Shown: in pieces, positions 43,543 through 52,253 of the stretch | Position numbering within the stretch: position 1 is the stretch's first letter | Layout of the letters: the number at the start of each line of letters is the position of its first letter | Source: Roseovarius sp. MMSF_3359 | GTDB taxonomy: Bacteria; Pseudomonadota; Alphaproteobacteria; Rhodobacterales; Rhodobacteraceae | Direction of reading: 5' to 3' | Assembly (NCBI RefSeq): GCF_030733385.1 | Contig: NZ_JASHJC010000001.1 | Span: 124,001 to 188,000, forward strand | DNA length: 64,000 nt | Made by a program: the position numbers and the translations under genes | The notes under the pieces: generated by a model | Databases searched by the model: none | Seen by the model: the letters and a program-made list of their open reading frames with translations, nothing else | What the model was told of the DNA's origin: nothing

Positions 43543-45990
43543 ATGGAACTTCCCTCGCAGGCACGTGTGGTGATTATCGGCGGCGGCGTCGTCGGCTGTT
43601 CGGTGGCCTATCACCTGGCCAAACTGGGGTGGAAGGATGTTGTGCTGCTGGAGCGCAAGCAACTGACCTGCGGGACAACCTGGCATGCGGCTGGTCTGAT
43701 CGGGCAGCTTCGGGCGTCGCAGAACATGACGAAACTGGCGCGCTACTCGGCCGAGCTGTACCTGGGTCTCGAAGAGGAAACCGGCGTAGCCACGGGCCTG
43801 CGGCAGGGCGGATCGGTCTCTGTCGCCCTGACCGATGAGCGCCGCGAAGAGCTTTTCCGTCAGGCGGCCATGGCGCGTGCCTTTGGCGTACCGGTCGAGG
43901 AGTTGTCGCCCAAGGAAATCCTTGAGAAATACGAGCACATCAACCTCGATGGCGTGACTGGCGGTGTCTGGCTGCCGACGGACGGGCAGGCCGATCCGGC
44001 GAACATCGCGCTTGCCCTCGCGAAAGGCGCGCGGCAGAACGGCGCGCTGGTCAAGGAGCGGGTCAAGGTGACCGGGATCGCCCGCGAGGGCCGCCGCGTG
44101 ACCGGTGTGGACTGGGCCAGCGATGATGGGCAGGGGCAAGGCCATATCGCCTGCGAGATGATCGTGAACTGTGCGGGCATGTGGGGTCATGAAGTGGGCC
44201 GGATGGCGGGGGTGAACGTGCCGCTCCATGCCTGCGAGCATTTCTATATCGTGACCGAAGGCATCAGCGGCTTGGGTCAATTGCCGGTGCTGCGGGTGCC
44301 GGATGAATGCGCGTATTACAAGGAAGACGCCGGGAAAATCCTGCTGGGCGCGTTCGAGCCGAATTCCAAGCCCTGGGGGATGGACGGTATCCCCGACAAT
44401 TTCGAATTTGACCAGTTGCCCGAGGATTTCGACCATTTTGAGCCGATCCTCGAGGCCGCGTGTAACCGGATGCCGCTTCTGGCGGAGGCGGGGATTCATA
44501 CATTCTTCAACGGGCCGGAATCGTTCACGCCGGATGACGCCTATCACCTGGGCATCGCGCCCGAGATGGACAATGTCTGGGTTGCGGCGGGCTTCAACTC
44601 GATCGGCATTCAGTCGGCGGGTGGGGCAGGTCATGCGCTGAGCCAGTGGATGGATAGTGGCGAGAAGCCATTTGACCTGGGCGATGTGGATATCTCCCGG
44701 ATGCAGCCTTTCCAAGGCAACAAGCATTACCTCTTCGAGCGGTCCAAGGAAACGCTGGGCCTGCTTTATGCCGACCACTTCCCGTATCTGCAAAAGCGCA
44801 CCGCGCGCGGGGTGCGGCGCACGCCGTTCCATCACCACCTGCTGGAAAACGGTGCGGTCATGGGGGAAATCGCCGGTTGGGAACGCGCCAACTGGTTTGC
44901 CAATGAGGGGCAGGAGCGGGAGTATCAGTATAGCTGGAAGCGGCAGAACTGGTTTGGGAACGCCGCTGCCGAGCATAAGGCCATTCGCGAAGGCGTGGGC
45001 ATGTATGACATGTCCTCCTTCGGCAAGCTGCGGGTCGAGGGGCCGGATGCCGAGGCCTTCCTGAACTACGTGGGTGGCGGGGATTATTCGGTGCCTGTGG
45101 GCAAGATCGTCTATACGCAGTTCCTGAACAATCGCGGCGGGATCGAGGCGGATGTGACGGTCACGCGACTGTCGGAGACCGCCTATCTGGTCGTCACCCC
45201 GGCGGCGACACGGCAGGCCGATCAGACCTGGATGATGCGCAACAAGGGTGATTTCAACGTGGTCATCACCGACGTGACCGCGGGCGAAGGCGTGTTGGCG
45301 GTGATGGGGCCGAAGGCACGCGAGGTGCTGCAGGCGGTGTCGCCCGCTGATTTCTCGAACGAGGTGAACCCGTTTGGGACGGCGCAGGAGATCGAGCTTG
45401 GCTTTGGCATGGCGCGGGTTCACCGCGTGACCTATGTGGGCGAGCTTGGCTGGGAGATCTATGTGAGTGCCGACATGGCGGGCCATGCGTTCGAGGTGTT
45501 GCACGAGGCGGGGCAGGCGCATGGGATGAAGCTCTGCGGGATGCACATGATGGACAGTTGCCGTATCGAGAAGGGTTTCCGGCATTTCGGCCACGATATC
45601 ACCTGCGAGGATCATGTGCTGGAGGCGGGCCTTGGTTTCGCGGTGAAGACCGCGAAGTCCGATTTCATTGGCCGCGATGCGGTCCTGCGCAAGAAGGAAG
45701 AGGGGCTGTCTGCGCGCATGATGCAGTTCAAACTGACCGATCCTGAGCCGCTTCTTTATCACAACGAGCCGCTTTTGCGCGATGGCGAGATCATCGGCTA
45801 TCTCAGTTCCGGCAATTATGGTCATCACCTCGGCGGGGCCATGGGTATGGGCTATGTGCCCTGCAAGGGTGAGAGCGCCGAGCAGGTGTTGGCGTCGAGC
45901 TACGAGATCGACGTGGCCGGGACACGGGTAAAGGCGGAGGCCAGCTTGCGACCGATGTATGACCCCAAGGGGGAGCGCGCCAAAGCCTGA
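43543..45990 (+). CDS. Dimethylglycine dehydrogenase-like FAD/GcvT enzyme (paralogue 3)
   Basis: The 815-residue product has the FAD site RVVIIGGGVVGCSVAYHLAK, the flavinylation motif TTWHAAGL, and, after it, LIGQLRASQNMTKLARYS, as expected for dimethylglycine/sarcosine dehydrogenases. The C-terminal GcvT-like half contains GELGWEIYVS and binds folate in characterised relatives. It should oxidise dimethylglycine to sarcosine, with the C1 unit going to tetrahydrofolate. AGGAG precedes the ATG at 43543. The stem-loop at 46005-46022 follows. Confidence 0.9.
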   Translation: MELPSQARVVIIGGGVVGCSVAYHLAKLGWKDVVLLERKQLTCGTTWHAAGLIGQLRASQNMTKLARYSAELYLGLEEETGVATGLRQGGSVSVALTDERREELFRQAAMARAFGVPVEELSPKEILEKYEHINLDGVTGGVWLPTDGQADPANIALALAKGARQNGALVKERVKVTGIAREGRRVTGVDWASDDGQGQGHIACEMIVNCAGMWGHEVGRMAGVNVPLHACEHFYIVTEGISGLGQLPVLRVPDECAYYKEDAGKILLGAFEPNSKPWGMDGIPDNFEFDQLPEDFDHFEPILEAACNRMPLLAEAGIHTFFNGPESFTPDDAYHLGIAPEMDNVWVAAGFNSIGIQSAGGAGHALSQWMDSGEKPFDLGDVDISRMQPFQGNKHYLFERSKETLGLLYADHFPYLQKRTARGVRRTPFHHHLLENGAVMGEIAGWERANWFANEGQEREYQYSWKRQNWFGNAAAEHKAIREGVGMYDMSSFGKLRVEGPDAEAFLNYVGGGDYSVPVGKIVYTQFLNNRGGIEADVTVTRLSETAYLVVTPAATRQADQTWMMRNKGDFNVVITDVTAGEGVLAVMGPKAREVLQAVSPADFSNEVNPFGTAQEIELGFGMARVHRVTYVGELGWEIYVSADMAGHAFEVLHEAGQAHGMKLCGMHMMDSCRIEKGFRHFGHDITCEDHVLEAGLGFAVKTAKSDFIGRDAVLRKKEEGLSARMMQFKLTDPEPLLYHNEPLLRDGEIIGYLSSGNYGHHLGGAMGMGYVPCKGESAEQVLASSYEIDVAGTRVKAEASLRPMYDPKGERAKA

Positions 45991-46004
45991 GGCTACCAGA
46001 ATGT

Positions 46005-46022
46005 GCGGGCCTGGCGGCCCGC
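46005..46022 (+). terminator. Stem-loop after paralogue 3, possible terminator
   Basis: GCGGGCC and GGCCCGC are separated by TGGC, 14 bases after the stop codon. No U tract follows. Confidence 0.4.
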
Positions 46023-46100
46023 GCTTGATATCTCGTCGTTCGCCTCCGGCTGCCTCCTCGGGGATGGCGGCGCCCCGGATGTTGGTGTAACTGGCAGGCC

Positions 46101-46745
46101 ATGTCAGATTATGCGCCGCCAGATGTCCCGCTTGCCGTCTTGCACGAGGATCATGAGATTGTTGTCGTGGACAAGCCCGCCGGGTTGTTGTCGGTGCCGG
46201 GGCGGGGTGAACACCTGTCGGATTGCCTTTTGAGCCGGGTGCAGGCTGTCTTTCCGACGGCGCTTTTGGTGCATCGGTTGGACCGCGATACGTCAGGTGT
46301 GATGGTTTTTGGTCTGACGCCCCATGCGCAGCGCAATCTGAGCATGCAGTTCGAGAAGCGGCGGGTGAAGAAGACCTATGTCGCGCGTGTCTGGGGCGAG
46401 ATGGCGGGCAAGACCGGGACGGTCGATCTGCCGCTGATCGTGGATTGGCCGAACCGGCCCCGGCAGATGGTCTGTCACGAGACCGGCAAGCCCGCCGTGA
46501 CCGATTGGCGGGTGCTGCGCACGGGCGATGGTGAGAGCCGCGTCCGCTTGAACCCTCGGACCGGACGAAGCCATCAGTTGCGGGTGCATATGCTGGCGCT
46601 GGGTCATGTTATCCTGGGCGATCCGCTTTATGCGGAAGGGGCGGCGGCGGAGTATCCGCGCCTGATGTTGCATTCGCAGGAATTGCGAATCTCACACCCG
46701 GAGAGCGGGCGCGGTATGGTGTTTCGCGCGGAAGTACCGTTCTAG
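46101..46745 (+). CDS. RluA-family rRNA/tRNA pseudouridine synthase
   Basis: The 214-residue enzyme has the catalytic Asp motif LVHRLDRDTSGVMVFG and the family segments VVDKPAGLLSVPGRG, KTYVARVWG and NPRTGRSHQLRVHM. The lack of an N-terminal S4 domain and the short length suggest an RluA-type (23S U746/tRNA U32) rather than RluC/RluD enzyme. The stop codon overlaps the stop of the convergent RNase T2 gene in the tetranucleotide CTAG. Confidence 0.9.
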   Translation: MSDYAPPDVPLAVLHEDHEIVVVDKPAGLLSVPGRGEHLSDCLLSRVQAVFPTALLVHRLDRDTSGVMVFGLTPHAQRNLSMQFEKRRVKKTYVARVWGEMAGKTGTVDLPLIVDWPNRPRQMVCHETGKPAVTDWRVLRTGDGESRVRLNPRTGRSHQLRVHMLALGHVILGDPLYAEGAAAEYPRLMLHSQELRISHPESGRGMVFRAEVPF

Positions 46746-47371
46746 CGGATTGGGTCGAAAAGCGCGTCCTTCATCCGGCAATCGCGTACTACGTCGCGGC
46801 CGCAGGGGACCGGTGAGAGGTCTTTGGACAGGCACAGCCGCGCTTCCTGGATCCGGCCCTCGCGGCAGGTGATCGTCAGCATGTCGCGCTCCCATCCCGG
46901 GTTGGCCTTGAGGAACGCCTCTTCGACCACGCTTGCGGGCAGGGTGACCGGTTTGGTGAGCTTGCGGAAGACGTCGGGGCGGTTCACGGCGCCGTAGGCC
47001 TCGCGGGACAGGGCATAGTAGGCGGGGGCAGAAAGGCCCGTGCAGGTGCCGTGTTTCTTCCACTGGTACCAGGCGAGGCCCGAGGTGCCCATGATATCGG
47101 CCATTTCTGCCGTCATGGCGCGCGATGGCGGGCGCTCGGCGGATTGGCAGTGCGACGGATACCCCCGGGTGTATTGCGGCCAGAGCCCGTGCAGGATCCA
47201 GCCGTGATCGTGGGACGTGTCGCATTGCGGCGAGCCCCGTGCATCCCCTTCGATCGCGCACCAGGTCGGTGACCAGCTCAGCGACAGCACGTAATAGTCG
47301 AACTCGCCGGCGCGGTCGCCCTCGGCCCAGGCCGCAGCGGCAGATAACAGCAGGATCAAAAGCGCGCGCAT
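46742..47371 (-). CDS. Secreted ribonuclease T2
   Basis: The 209-residue product starts with a signal peptide (about 1-16) and has both catalytic T2 motifs: CAS1 WILHGLWPQY and CAS2 WYQWKKHGTCTG, each with its His. Several cysteines fit periplasmic disulfides. RNase T2 enzymes cleave RNA via 2',3'-cyclic phosphates. A CpdB-like phosphodiesterase, which acts on such products, is at 59.8 kb. The ATG at 47371 begins the signal peptide; the longer frame adds an unlikely charged N-terminus. It is divergent from trcR. Confidence 0.92.
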   Translation of the reverse strand: MRALLILLLSAAAAWAEGDRAGEFDYYVLSLSWSPTWCAIEGDARGSPQCDTSHDHGWILHGLWPQYTRGYPSHCQSAERPPSRAMTAEMADIMGTSGLAWYQWKKHGTCTGLSAPAYYALSREAYGAVNRPDVFRKLTKPVTLPASVVEEAFLKANPGWERDMLTITCREGRIQEARLCLSKDLSPVPCGRDVVRDCRMKDALFDPIR

Positions 47372-47502
47372 ATTTCTGTCTTTCTTTTCTTCACGACCGC
47401 CACTATATAGCTCCCAAGTTCCCCGACAACGGAAACCCGTCCCGGCCCCCGGGACCGCCCTTCCAGGCGACGGGAAAGATATGTCTGAAGGAGACCCGAG
47501 AT

Positions 47503-48258
47503 ATGGCAAAACCGCTTATGGCCAAAGCCACTGCCGTCTGGCTGGTGGACAACACGACGATCAGCTTCAAGCAGATCGCGGATTTCGTCGAGATGCACGA
47601 GCTTGAGGTGCAGGGCATTGCCGATGGGGATGTGGCCGCCGGCGTGAAGGGGTTCGACCCGATTGCCAACAACCAGTTGACCCAGGATGAGATCGACGCG
47701 GCCGAGAAGAACCCGCTGCACAAGCTGAAGCTCAAGTTCAACGCCGCCGCACAGGGCGAAGAGAAACGCCGCGGCCCGCGCTACACGCCGCTTTCAAAAC
47801 GGCAGGATCGTCCGGCGTCGATCCTGTGGCTGGTCAAGTTCCACCCGGAACTGGCCGATAGTCAGATTTCGCGCCTCGTTGGCACGACCAAACCGACCAT
47901 TCAGGCGATCCGTGAGCGGACCCATTGGAATATCGCCAACATCCAGCCGATCGACCCGGTTGCGTTGGGTCTCTGCAAGCAGTCCGAGTTGGACGCTGCC
48001 GTACAGAAGGCCGCGGCCAAGAAGGCCAAGGAAGGCGAGGCGATGAGCGATGACGAGCGCCGCAAGCTCCTGAGCACCGAACAGAGCCTCGAGCAGGAAG
48101 CCGAGCCGCGCATTCCGACGGCGATCGAGGGTCTGGAGACCTTCAGCCTCAGCGGCGGATCGGATGATGATGAGGAAGAGGCGGAGAAGGAATACGATGC
48201 CGACAGCTTCTTCAACCTGCCGGAAAATGCGGGCGACGACGAAGACGAACAGCCCTGA
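47503..48258 (+). CDS. trcR: Cell-cycle transcriptional regulator TrcR (DUF1013)
   Basis: The 251-residue protein matches the alphaproteobacterial DUF1013/TrcR family: ATAVWLVDNTTISFKQIADF, RYTPLSKRQDRPASILWLV, and a helix-turn-helix-like stretch ISRLVGTTKPTIQAI. The C-terminal 80 residues are acidic (DDDEEEAEKEYD), also usual. In related bacteria it is a conserved, essential-type regulator linked to the CtrA cell-cycle network. GAAGGAGA precedes the ATG. A bidirectional terminator follows. Confidence 0.9.
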   Translation: MAKPLMAKATAVWLVDNTTISFKQIADFVEMHELEVQGIADGDVAAGVKGFDPIANNQLTQDEIDAAEKNPLHKLKLKFNAAAQGEEKRRGPRYTPLSKRQDRPASILWLVKFHPELADSQISRLVGTTKPTIQAIRERTHWNIANIQPIDPVALGLCKQSELDAAVQKAAAKKAKEGEAMSDDERRKLLSTEQSLEQEAEPRIPTAIEGLETFSLSGGSDDDEEEAEKEYDADSFFNLPENAGDDEDEQP

Positions 48259-48280
48259 TTTCTGTTGTACGACAGATGAA

Positions 48281-48309
48281 AAACCCGGTCAGCCTGACCG
48301 GGTTTTTTT
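48281..48309 (+). terminator. Bidirectional rho-independent terminator
   Basis: AAACCCGGTCAG pairs with CTGACCGGGTTT and is flanked by A5 upstream and T7 downstream, so it can end both trcR and the convergent gene at 48338. Confidence 0.92.
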
Positions 48310-48337
48310 ATGTGTGGGTGGCGGTTTGCAAATGGTG

Positions 48338-49372
48338 TCAATCGTGCAGGTATTTCTGCCGTTCGCTGACGATAAGGTCGGCGGCGCATTCTGAGAACTC
48401 TGCGATCCCGTCGCGATCTGCCAGCCACGTCATGTTGGTTTCCGACCGCGCGAGTGCTGCGCGGCGCAGGGTCATCAGGCGCGCCCGGGGGCTGGCCAGG
48501 AAGACCTCCTGCGGGATTAGTTTTTCCAGCGGGCTGTCGACGCGGATCACCTCGTAGTAGCCGCCGGAAAGCGCCAGGAACGCCGCGGCGCAGCCTCCCG
48601 CATCATCACCGCATTCCGCGTTGCAGAGATCCGCAATCGGCTGCGTCGAGGGCGTCGAAAGCAGCCAGTCTTCCACCGCGGGCCGCCACCGGTTTTCGGC
48701 GCTGTGATCTCCATACCCGAAACCCAGGGACAGGAGGCCGGCGATGCCCATGGTTTCGGGATCTTCGGAAGAAACTTCTTTGCTGGTACTGGAGGTGATG
48801 TAACGCAGTGCCGACAGACCGTCCGCACGGGGTTCAGGAGGTCCCGAAAGGTAGTCGAGATAGGGGATCAGATCAGGCATCAGGAAATCGGCCGCGTAGA
48901 GCTCCGCAAGCATTTCGCTATTGCCGTAGAGGGCGACGATCCGAACCGGATGATCGGTGGCTTCATGTTCGCCGAGACGGTTCAGCCGCTCGATCAACCC
49001 AAGCCGCGGGACCGGTTGCGCCGCGCGCAGAAAAATCCGCGCCAGCTCATTGTCCAATGCCGCCTCAACCGACATCCAGGTCCGGCCAAACAGGCCGTGA
49101 CCTGACACATCCCGAAAAAGCGCGCGGGTTTCCATCTTGGACAAAGACATCCGGTAAGGGGACGGCCCGAGATCTTTCGTTTCGATCCGCCCAAGCAAGA
49201 GGCGGGCATCAGAGACACCGTTGCGGGCCAGTTCGGCAAGCGTATTGAGGCTTTGCTCATCCTCTCCCTGCAGCCATTGGTCGATCGCACGGCTCAGGCT
49301 GGCCTGCGCCTGGGCGGCGCCAGTCCATGCGATAAATACCGCGAGCAGCCAGAAAGTAAGCCGTGTTCGCAT
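48338..49372 (-). CDS. Unknown secreted protein (344 aa)
   Basis: An N-terminal signal peptide (about 1-23, ending AAQAQA) is followed by a Leu-rich helical region (TLAELARNGVSDARLLLGRI) resembling a tetratricopeptide/Sel1-like repeat, then an unremarkable globular region. Cysteines cluster at CNAECGDDAGGC. The start at 49372 gives the signal peptide; the longer frame does not. I do not recognise the family. It converges with trcR. Confidence 0.72.
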   Translation of the reverse strand: MRTRLTFWLLAVFIAWTGAAQAQASLSRAIDQWLQGEDEQSLNTLAELARNGVSDARLLLGRIETKDLGPSPYRMSLSKMETRALFRDVSGHGLFGRTWMSVEAALDNELARIFLRAAQPVPRLGLIERLNRLGEHEATDHPVRIVALYGNSEMLAELYAADFLMPDLIPYLDYLSGPPEPRADGLSALRYITSSTSKEVSSEDPETMGIAGLLSLGFGYGDHSAENRWRPAVEDWLLSTPSTQPIADLCNAECGDDAGGCAAAFLALSGGYYEVIRVDSPLEKLIPQEVFLASPRARLMTLRRAALARSETNMTWLADRDGIAEFSECAADLIVSERQKYLHD

Positions 49373-49536
49373 GTGATATCTCTTGTCCGCCCCCGCGAAC
49401 AGACTAGGCGGGATGGCGGAAACCACAAGCTATTTTTCACCGTTTCCGGGGGTTTAGCCTGCGCGATGGGAGCCGATGGCAAGCTCCTTGTCCGGATATG
49501 CTTTGTCAGATCGGCATCTCCGCAACCCCGATCATG

Positions 49537-50484
49537 TCACTGGGGAGAGACGCGCGACCGGCGAGAGAAGAACTGCCAGACAACACCAAGCGTGTCGATA
49601 TCGCGGTTGATGCGGCGATCCGGATCTTCACGCTGTCTCGCGTCTAAGGCAGGCACGCTGTGACCGCCATCGATAACCTTGTAGCGGATGACCGGATCCT
49701 GGCCGTTGCAACCGGTCCAGACCATCACGCCAACCGTGCTGCCATCATCCGGGTCGATATCGTCGAGCAGCCTGCCCGTCTGTCCGGTGCAACCGTGCAA
49801 TCTGCGCCAATGATCCATCACCTCCGGCACCGAAACTTCGCGTCCGTTGGGGAAAATCCACCCCTCATAAGGCAACACCTTGTCATGTGTGCCGTGCAGA
49901 TGCAGCAGGGCTGGCGGCGGCGTGGGAGCGCAATCCGTCAGGTAGGCTTGACTTGGCGTGCCAATCAGCGGCGCCGCGGCGGCAAAGGGTGTGTCCTGCA
50001 GGCAGATCAGGCGGTACGTCATGATCGCCCCATCCGAGATACCCGTGATGTGGAGCCGCGCCGGATCGGCCATGCCATCGGCAACGAGTTCCGCCACGAG
50101 ATCGAGCAAAAAGGACTGATCGTCAATGGTTTGCCCATCTGGCCCGGTGGTGTTTTCCAGCCCGTCGAAAAGGTTCCACTGACCAAGGTAAGCATGGGGG
50201 AACAGTACGATGAACCCGTCCTGCCGCGCCAGGTCTTCAAGCCGTTTCCAGCCGAGACGTTCCGGGGTTTCTCTCTGCTTGAGGGCGCGCTCTGCATTTC
50301 GATACCCGTGCAGCGCCAGGACCAGCGGTGCCGGTTTATCCTTGTCCGTGCGGCCATCGACCATCCAGATCAGCCGCTCGACGCCGTCATGTACCGGTCG
50401 AAGCGTGCGTTCCCCTGCCGCCTGGCCGGTCAGGGCAAGGAGCAGTCCCCACAACAGCGCAGAAATCGTTCCGGTATGACGCAT
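49537..50484 (-). CDS. Secreted esterase of the polyhydroxybutyrate-depolymerase/feruloyl-esterase type
   Basis: The 315-residue product has a signal peptide (1-23) and an alpha/beta-hydrolase fold: LVLALHGYRN (oxyanion region), nucleophile Ser in the G-x-S-x-G motif GISDGA, a candidate Asp in HGTHDKVLPYEG and His in DGGHSVP. This pattern is that of the LpqC/PHB depolymerase-like family of extracellular esterases. The natural substrate is not known. It lies upstream of recR on the other side of a 53-base gap, same strand. Confidence 0.85.
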   Translation of the reverse strand: MRHTGTISALLWGLLLALTGQAAGERTLRPVHDGVERLIWMVDGRTDKDKPAPLVLALHGYRNAERALKQRETPERLGWKRLEDLARQDGFIVLFPHAYLGQWNLFDGLENTTGPDGQTIDDQSFLLDLVAELVADGMADPARLHITGISDGAIMTYRLICLQDTPFAAAAPLIGTPSQAYLTDCAPTPPPALLHLHGTHDKVLPYEGWIFPNGREVSVPEVMDHWRRLHGCTGQTGRLLDDIDPDDGSTVGVMVWTGCNGQDPVIRYKVIDGGHSVPALDARQREDPDRRINRDIDTLGVVWQFFSRRSRVSPQ

Positions 50485-50537
50485 CCCGTGACCCTCACCA
50501 CCTGCGATCACATTACTTTAGGCGACTGTCGTCGAGA

Positions 50538-51131
50538 TTACAGCGCCTTTCGCGCCGAGAGGGCGGCACTGATCGTCCCGTCGTCGAGGTAATCGAGCTC
50601 ACCGCCGATCGGTACGCCCTGCGCCAGCGAGGTCAGCGTCACGCGCCCCTCAAGCTGATCGGCGATGTAATGCGCCGTGGTCAGGCCATCGACCGTGGCG
50701 TTGACGGCCAGGATCACTTCGGTGATGCCTTCGCCTTCCACCCGGTCGATCAGTTTCGGGATACGCAGTTGTTCCGGTCCCACCTGGTCGAGCGCGCTCA
50801 GGGTACCGCCCAGCACGTGATAGCGCCCCTTGAACACACCCGCGCGTTCCATGGCCCAGAGGTCGGCCACATCCTCGACCACGCAGAGCATCCCATTGGC
50901 GCGTTTCTCGGCCTCGCAGATGTCGCAGATATCCGTTGTGCCCACATTGCCGCAATTGAGGCATTCACGCGCCGTGGCCGCGACGGTCTGCATCAGATCG
51001 GCCAGCGGGGTAAGTTGCAGTTCACGCTTGCGGATCAGGTGCAGCACCGCCCGCCGAGCAGATCGCGGCCCCAAGCCCGGAAGCTTCGCCATCATCTGGA
51101 TGAGCGCGTCGATATCGCGAGTGCTGTTCAT
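50538..51131 (-). CDS. recR: Recombination protein RecR
   Basis: RecR works with RecF and RecO to load RecA at gaps. The 197-residue product has the N-terminal helix-hairpin-helix [16 protein letters not shown], the zinc finger [16 protein letters not shown], and the Toprim domain [13 protein letters not shown]. It follows ybaB with a 7-base gap, the usual order. Confidence 0.96.
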   Translation of the reverse strand: MNSTRDIDALIQMMAKLPGLGPRSARRAVLHLIRKRELQLTPLADLMQTVAATARECLNCGNVGTTDICDICEAEKRANGMLCVVEDVADLWAMERAGVFKGRYHVLGGTLSALDQVGPEQLRIPKLIDRVEGEGITEVILAVNATVDGLTTAHYIADQLEGRVTLTSLAQGVPIGGELDYLDDGTISAALSARKAL

Positions 51132-51138
51132 TCTGCGA

Positions 51139-51483
51139 TCAGAACGGCAGGTCCATGTCCTTGGGCAGGCCCATGCCTTCGGTGATCTTGCCCATCTCTT
51201 CCTTGGCGCGGTCATTGGCCTTGGCCTGCGCGTCCTTGATCGCGGCCAGGATCAGGTCCTCGACCACTTCCTTGTCATCCGCGTTGAAGATCGACGGATC
51301 AATATCGAGGCCCTTTAGCTCTCCCTTCGCGGTACAGGTGGCCTTGACCAGCCCCGCGCCGCTTTCGCCGGTGACCATGATGGTGTGCATCTCTTCCTGC
51401 AGGCTTGCCATCTTCTTCTGCATTTCCTGCGCGGCCTTCATCATCTTGGCCATATCGCCCATCTGGCCCAGTCCTTTGAACAT
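51139..51483 (-). CDS. YbaB/EbfC nucleoid-associated protein
   Basis: The 114-residue protein contains the family core [20 protein letters not shown] and the segment [20 protein letters not shown]. It forms DNA-binding dimers and is nearly always beside recR. GAGGAAGAG precedes the ATG at 51483; the longer frame is not family-like. Confidence 0.94.
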   Translation of the reverse strand: MFKGLGQMGDMAKMMKAAQEMQKKMASLQEEMHTIMVTGESGAGLVKATCTAKGELKGLDIDPSIFNADDKEVVEDLILAAIKDAQAKANDRAKEEMGKITEGMGLPKDMDLPF

Positions 51484-51673
51484 GATCTCTTCCTCGGTTA
51501 AGGGTTGTTGACGTCTAGATACGGGGGCAGGCGGTCGGGGACAAGGTCTGTGCCTTGGTGTGGCAGATGGCGGCAATCTCTTTCTTGCCCAACCGTCTGG
51601 AACTGGTACCAGAACGGTCGGCGGACGAAGCTGATACACAAGTGTTTTGTCTCGGCCCAAATGGCCACAAAAC

Positions 51674-52138
51674 TCATCTGATGTGTTTGTCGGACAAATT
51701 CAGAAGGTATTGCGTAAACTTCTCATCCTCTCCTTCCAGCAAGCCGGGCAATGATTGTCTGAAGTCCTGGCGCTGGCACCATTCGATCATGTCGTCCTCC
51801 CACGATGACCAACGCCTCTTGGCATCGCCGCTCATGTCGTCTGAATACAAGATAATGAAAGCCTTTTCGAATAACGAGACCAACATTCTGAAAATCACTT
51901 CGGTGCGTTCTCTCTGCTCATCGGAAACAGGCTCCGGCAAGCTCGACTGGCTCAGCAAAAGGAGGTCGGAGTTGTCCATCACCAGCCGCAAGAAGTTGTC
52001 ATACTCTTCTGAAAGATTACGGTGCAGCTCGCTCATTTCGTTTTTGCGGCGCAAACGCTCTTCGCGCCAAATCACAAAAACAGCGGCTGGAAAGCCCAAT
52101 ATCGTAACGACGTAACTTAGCGCTTCAAGCCAAAGCAT
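51674..52138 (-). CDS. Unknown membrane-anchored protein inserted between dnaX and ybaB (154 aa)
   Basis: One hydrophobic segment at residues 7-24 (SYVVTILGFPAAVFVIW) is followed by a helical charged domain (RRKNEMSELHRNLSEEYDNF, WEDDMIEWCQRQDF). The DNA is visibly less GC-rich than its surroundings. dnaX, ybaB and recR are normally adjacent, so this gene has entered a conserved cluster, perhaps by transfer. I do not recognise it. Confidence 0.65.
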   Translation of the reverse strand: MLWLEALSYVVTILGFPAAVFVIWREERLRRKNEMSELHRNLSEEYDNFLRLVMDNSDLLLLSQSSLPEPVSDEQRERTEVIFRMLVSLFEKAFIILYSDDMSGDAKRRWSSWEDDMIEWCQRQDFRQSLPGLLEGEDEKFTQYLLNLSDKHIR

Positions 52139-52253
52139 TCACCGGGTTCCTCTCAAAAAACGTCGCCGCCGCAACGTCGTATACCAATCAGGCTTATTTG
52201 GAATGCCATCAGAAGTAAGAGGCCACCTCCTGTCCGGTCACGCGCAACACAGT

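Noticed and set aside
42319-45828. 1169-codon open frame on the minus strand opposite the regulator and dehydrogenase genes
   Set aside because: It lies antisense to strongly recognisable genes and its product is rich in His, Arg and Pro; long antisense frames are expected at high GC.
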